From: Actinomycetota bacterium
GTDB lineage: Bacteria; Actinomycetota; Acidimicrobiia; Acidimicrobiales; RAAP-2
Length of the DNA: 8,069 bases
Assembly (NCBI GenBank): GCA_009701115.1
Contig: WLKR01000044.1
Coordinates: forward strand, 1-8,069
Direction of reading: 5' to 3'
Shown: positions 6,636 through 8,069 of the stretch, one piece after another
Layout of the letters: each line of letters opens with the position of its first letter
Position numbering within the stretch: position 1 is the stretch's first letter
Made by a program: the position numbers and the translations under genes
Notes under the pieces: model-generated
Told to the model about the DNA's origin: nothing
Seen by the model: only the letters and a program-made list of their open reading frames with translations
Database searches by the model: none

Positions 6636-7277
6636 ATGACGAAGCTGGTCAGCGAATCGCCCCACCCCCCTGTGCCGATTCCCAATTCCCGCCAACGAAT
6701 ACTCGAACTAGCTGTTTCGGCAATTGAACGAGGTGGCGAGTCCGCAATCCGCGTGAACGATATTGCTCGGGAATCCGGGGTGGCCGTCACTTCCCTGTAT
6801 CACTATTTCGGTAATCGCGAGGGTCTCGTGGCCGCCGCCCAGATCGCTCGATACCGCCGCATCACGACCGAGGAGTTTGTCGCGGTCCAGCAGATGGCCG
6901 AACAATGTGCCAATCTGCACGAATTCCGGCAGTTGATGGAACTCTGGATTCTTCGGTTTCTTAACTCCCCGGAGAATGTCCTCTCTCGGAACATTCGCCT
7001 GCAGACGTACGCCGCAGCTATTACGCGGCCCGACATTGCCACCCTGCTAGCTGAGGACCAGGAATTACAAGGCGAACGTATGCACGCCTTCCTCGAACCA
7101 CTCAAGGCGAGAGGGTGGATAAAGCCCGACGTCGACACACGGACTTTTGGCTCCTACTACCTCGGCGTCATGATGGGTCACGTGCAGTACGAAGTCGGGC
7201 GGCCGCGGGTTGACATTGAAGCGTGGAAGCGCTTCACCTTGAACGCCATCATGCAAATTGTCACCGAGGATAACTAG
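6636..7277 (+). CDS. TetR/AcrR-family transcriptional regulator
   Basis: The product has 213 residues, typical of the family. Residues 19-67 form the N-terminal helix-turn-helix: RQRILELAVSAIERGG (helix 1), then IRVNDIARESGV, recognition helix VTSLYHYF (51-58), and the NREGL signature (60-64). The rest is an all-helical region that should serve for dimerisation and ligand binding; it is too variable for a ligand to be predicted. I chose the ATG at 6636 because AGGTGAGGGGG lies just upstream (6620-6630) and the helix-turn-helix begins at a normal distance. In-frame ATGs at 6594 and 6606 have no ribosome binding site. The gene is divergent from the giant Fn3 gene across a 41-bp inverted repeat, so it probably represses itself and that gene. 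Its 3' end overlaps rimI on the other strand by 4 nt. Confidence 0.93.
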   Translation: MTKLVSESPHPPVPIPNSRQRILELAVSAIERGGESAIRVNDIARESGVAVTSLYHYFGNREGLVAAAQIARYRRITTEEFVAVQQMAEQCANLHEFRQLMELWILRFLNSPENVLSRNIRLQTYAAAITRPDIATLLAEDQELQGERMHAFLEPLKARGWIKPDVDTRTFGSYYLGVMMGHVQYEVGRPRVDIEAWKRFTLNAIMQIVTEDN

Positions 7278-7729
7278 TCGCCAGGTAGGTACTTGACCAG
7301 GACCAGCGCGTCTTCGCCCGTCTTTTGGTAGTACTGCTTGCGAATTCCCAGTGGTGCAAACCCGTACTCGGCGTAGAACGCTCGGGCCGCTTCATTCCCA
7401 ACGGCCACTTCAAGGGTCATCCGCGTCGATCCCCGTTGGATGGCGGCCGCCAATCCATCATCCAACAGCGTGCGACCAATCCCCCGTCGCTCCATATCTG
7501 GAGCGGTAGCGATGGTATTGATGTGGGCATCGTCTTCAATGAACATCAGACCGAGCACACCGACGACCCGACCACCCTCTTCGACCACCGTGTAACGGCG
7601 GGTCGCCCCATTTTCAATCTCTTCTCGGAGCATCCGACGGGACCACGGCTCCGGAAACTGCGCCTCTTCAATGAGCAGGAGGTCACTGATGTCTCGCACT
7701 TCGGCGAGTCGCACCGGCCACATTGGCAT
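7274..7729 (-). CDS. rimI: Ribosomal protein bS18-alanine N-acetyltransferase RimI
   Basis: This 151-residue GNAT-family enzyme transfers an acetyl group from acetyl-CoA to the N-terminal alanine of ribosomal protein bS18; actinobacterial homologues may accept other N-termini. The acetyl-CoA loop is RRGIG (81-85) within motif A (about 70-89). LEV with Glu107 and FY with Tyr119 match in spacing the general base and acid of enterobacterial RimI (Glu103, Tyr115). GNEAARAFY, YGF (122-124), QYY (132-134) and EDAL (139-142) are RimI hallmarks, as is the early PWS (28-30). The ATG shares one base with the tsaB stop (TAATG), with AAGG just upstream, so translation is probably coupled to tsaB. A second ATG two codons in is possible but less well spaced. 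The stop TAG overlaps the TetR-family stop on the other strand in the palindrome CTAG. Confidence 0.92.
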   Translation of the reverse strand: MPMWPVRLAEVRDISDLLLIEEAQFPEPWSRRMLREEIENGATRRYTVVEEGGRVVGVLGLMFIEDDAHINTIATAPDMERRGIGRTLLDDGLAAAIQRGSTRMTLEVAVGNEAARAFYAEYGFAPLGIRKQYYQKTGEDALVLVKYLPGD

Positions 7730-8069
7730 TAGGCCTTACGGGTCGTGAAGTTGGCCACCGCGTCAGCCTCACGCAGATAGAGAGGCTGGACGTCGCTCGC
7801 TTCAGTGACGTTGCCGAGAGTCACGCCGGCTCGGAGCCACGAGTCGGTAACGGGCGCAAGAGTGACCCAGGCCATGAGCGAGAAGAGATCGCGATAACGC
7901 TCGGCCCCATCACCAACAAAGGTGGTTGGCGCGCCGCTCGTGCCGTACTCCACGACGACGTCTTGGGGTGTGCGCACCGACGCCTCTGTGCGGGCCGTCA
8001 CCGTTTCGCCCAGCAGGAAGGACTGCGAGAAGACCTCACCACGACGTCCATCAATCAAACACTCCACGG
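7729..8069 (-). CDS. tsaB: tRNA t6A biosynthesis protein TsaB, C-terminal part (runs off right edge)
   Basis: About 113 C-terminal residues are visible; the N-terminal ASKHA fold half lies outside. TsaB (YeaZ) pairs with TsaD, together with TsaE, to make threonylcarbamoyl-adenosine at position 37 of ANN-decoding tRNAs in the cytoplasm. Recognition rests on the LIDGRRGEVF segment, which fits the family V-D-A-R-x-G-E-V-[FY] motif, on FVGDGAERYRDLF, and on the C-terminal PLYLREADAV, the usual P-x-YLR ending. The first complete codon in the window (GTG, 8067) is internal and not a start. The adjacency to rimI with a one-base stop/start overlap is the common bacterial arrangement and supports the call. 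Family members can resemble other YeaZ-like paralogues, but the neighbour makes this unlikely. Confidence 0.88.
   Translation of the reverse strand, partial: VECLIDGRRGEVFSQSFLLGETVTARTEASVRTPQDVVVEYGTSGAPTTFVGDGAERYRDLFSLMAWVTLAPVTDSWLRAGVTLGNVTEASDVQPLYLREADAVANFTTRKA

Noticed and set aside
8065..8067. GTG at 8067 as the start of a short gene
   Set aside because: It lies within the conserved TsaB sequence, whose N-terminal half is missing only because the window ends.

Overview
The window looks like chromosomal DNA from a mid-to-high-GC actinobacterium. The evidence is a tsaB-rimI pair of actinobacterial type, secreted proteins built from Fn3 and Ig-like repeats ending in an OmpA-like domain, and GC-rich codon use. 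Acidimicrobiia or another aquatic actinobacterial group is plausible, but the sequence alone does not settle the lineage. I see no insertion sequence, tRNA, rRNA or CRISPR array.

From left to right: (1) positions 1-751, minus strand, hold the N-terminal 250 residues of a secreted protein (signal peptide, Ig-like repeat, start of a beta-propeller) that runs off the left edge. (2) Positions 752-957 are a gap with a strong intrinsic terminator for the gene upstream and a weak inverted repeat. (3) Positions 958-6492, minus strand, encode one 1844-residue secreted protein. It has a signal peptide, a beta-rich N-terminal part, Fn3-type domains (one apparently interrupted by about 400 residues of propeller-like sequence), a tandem Fn3 array with a cysteine pair in nearly every repeat, and a degenerate OmpA-like C-terminal domain. 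(4) Positions 6493-6635 are a divergent regulatory region with a 41-bp imperfect inverted repeat. (5) Positions 6636-7277, plus strand, encode a TetR-family regulator. (6) Positions 7274-8069, minus strand, hold rimI and the 3' part of tsaB, translationally coupled, with rimI convergent to the regulator.

The most interesting unit is the divergent pair of TetR regulator and giant surface protein around the inverted repeat. The likely reading is a ligand- or stress-responsive switch for a large cell-envelope protein, possibly an adhesin. The second secreted protein downstream has its own ribosome-binding site and lies beyond a terminator, so it is probably transcribed separately, although it shares the same building blocks. 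The tsaB-rimI pair is housekeeping: tRNA t6A modification and ribosomal protein N-acetylation. The function of the large protein is not recognisable beyond its domains.
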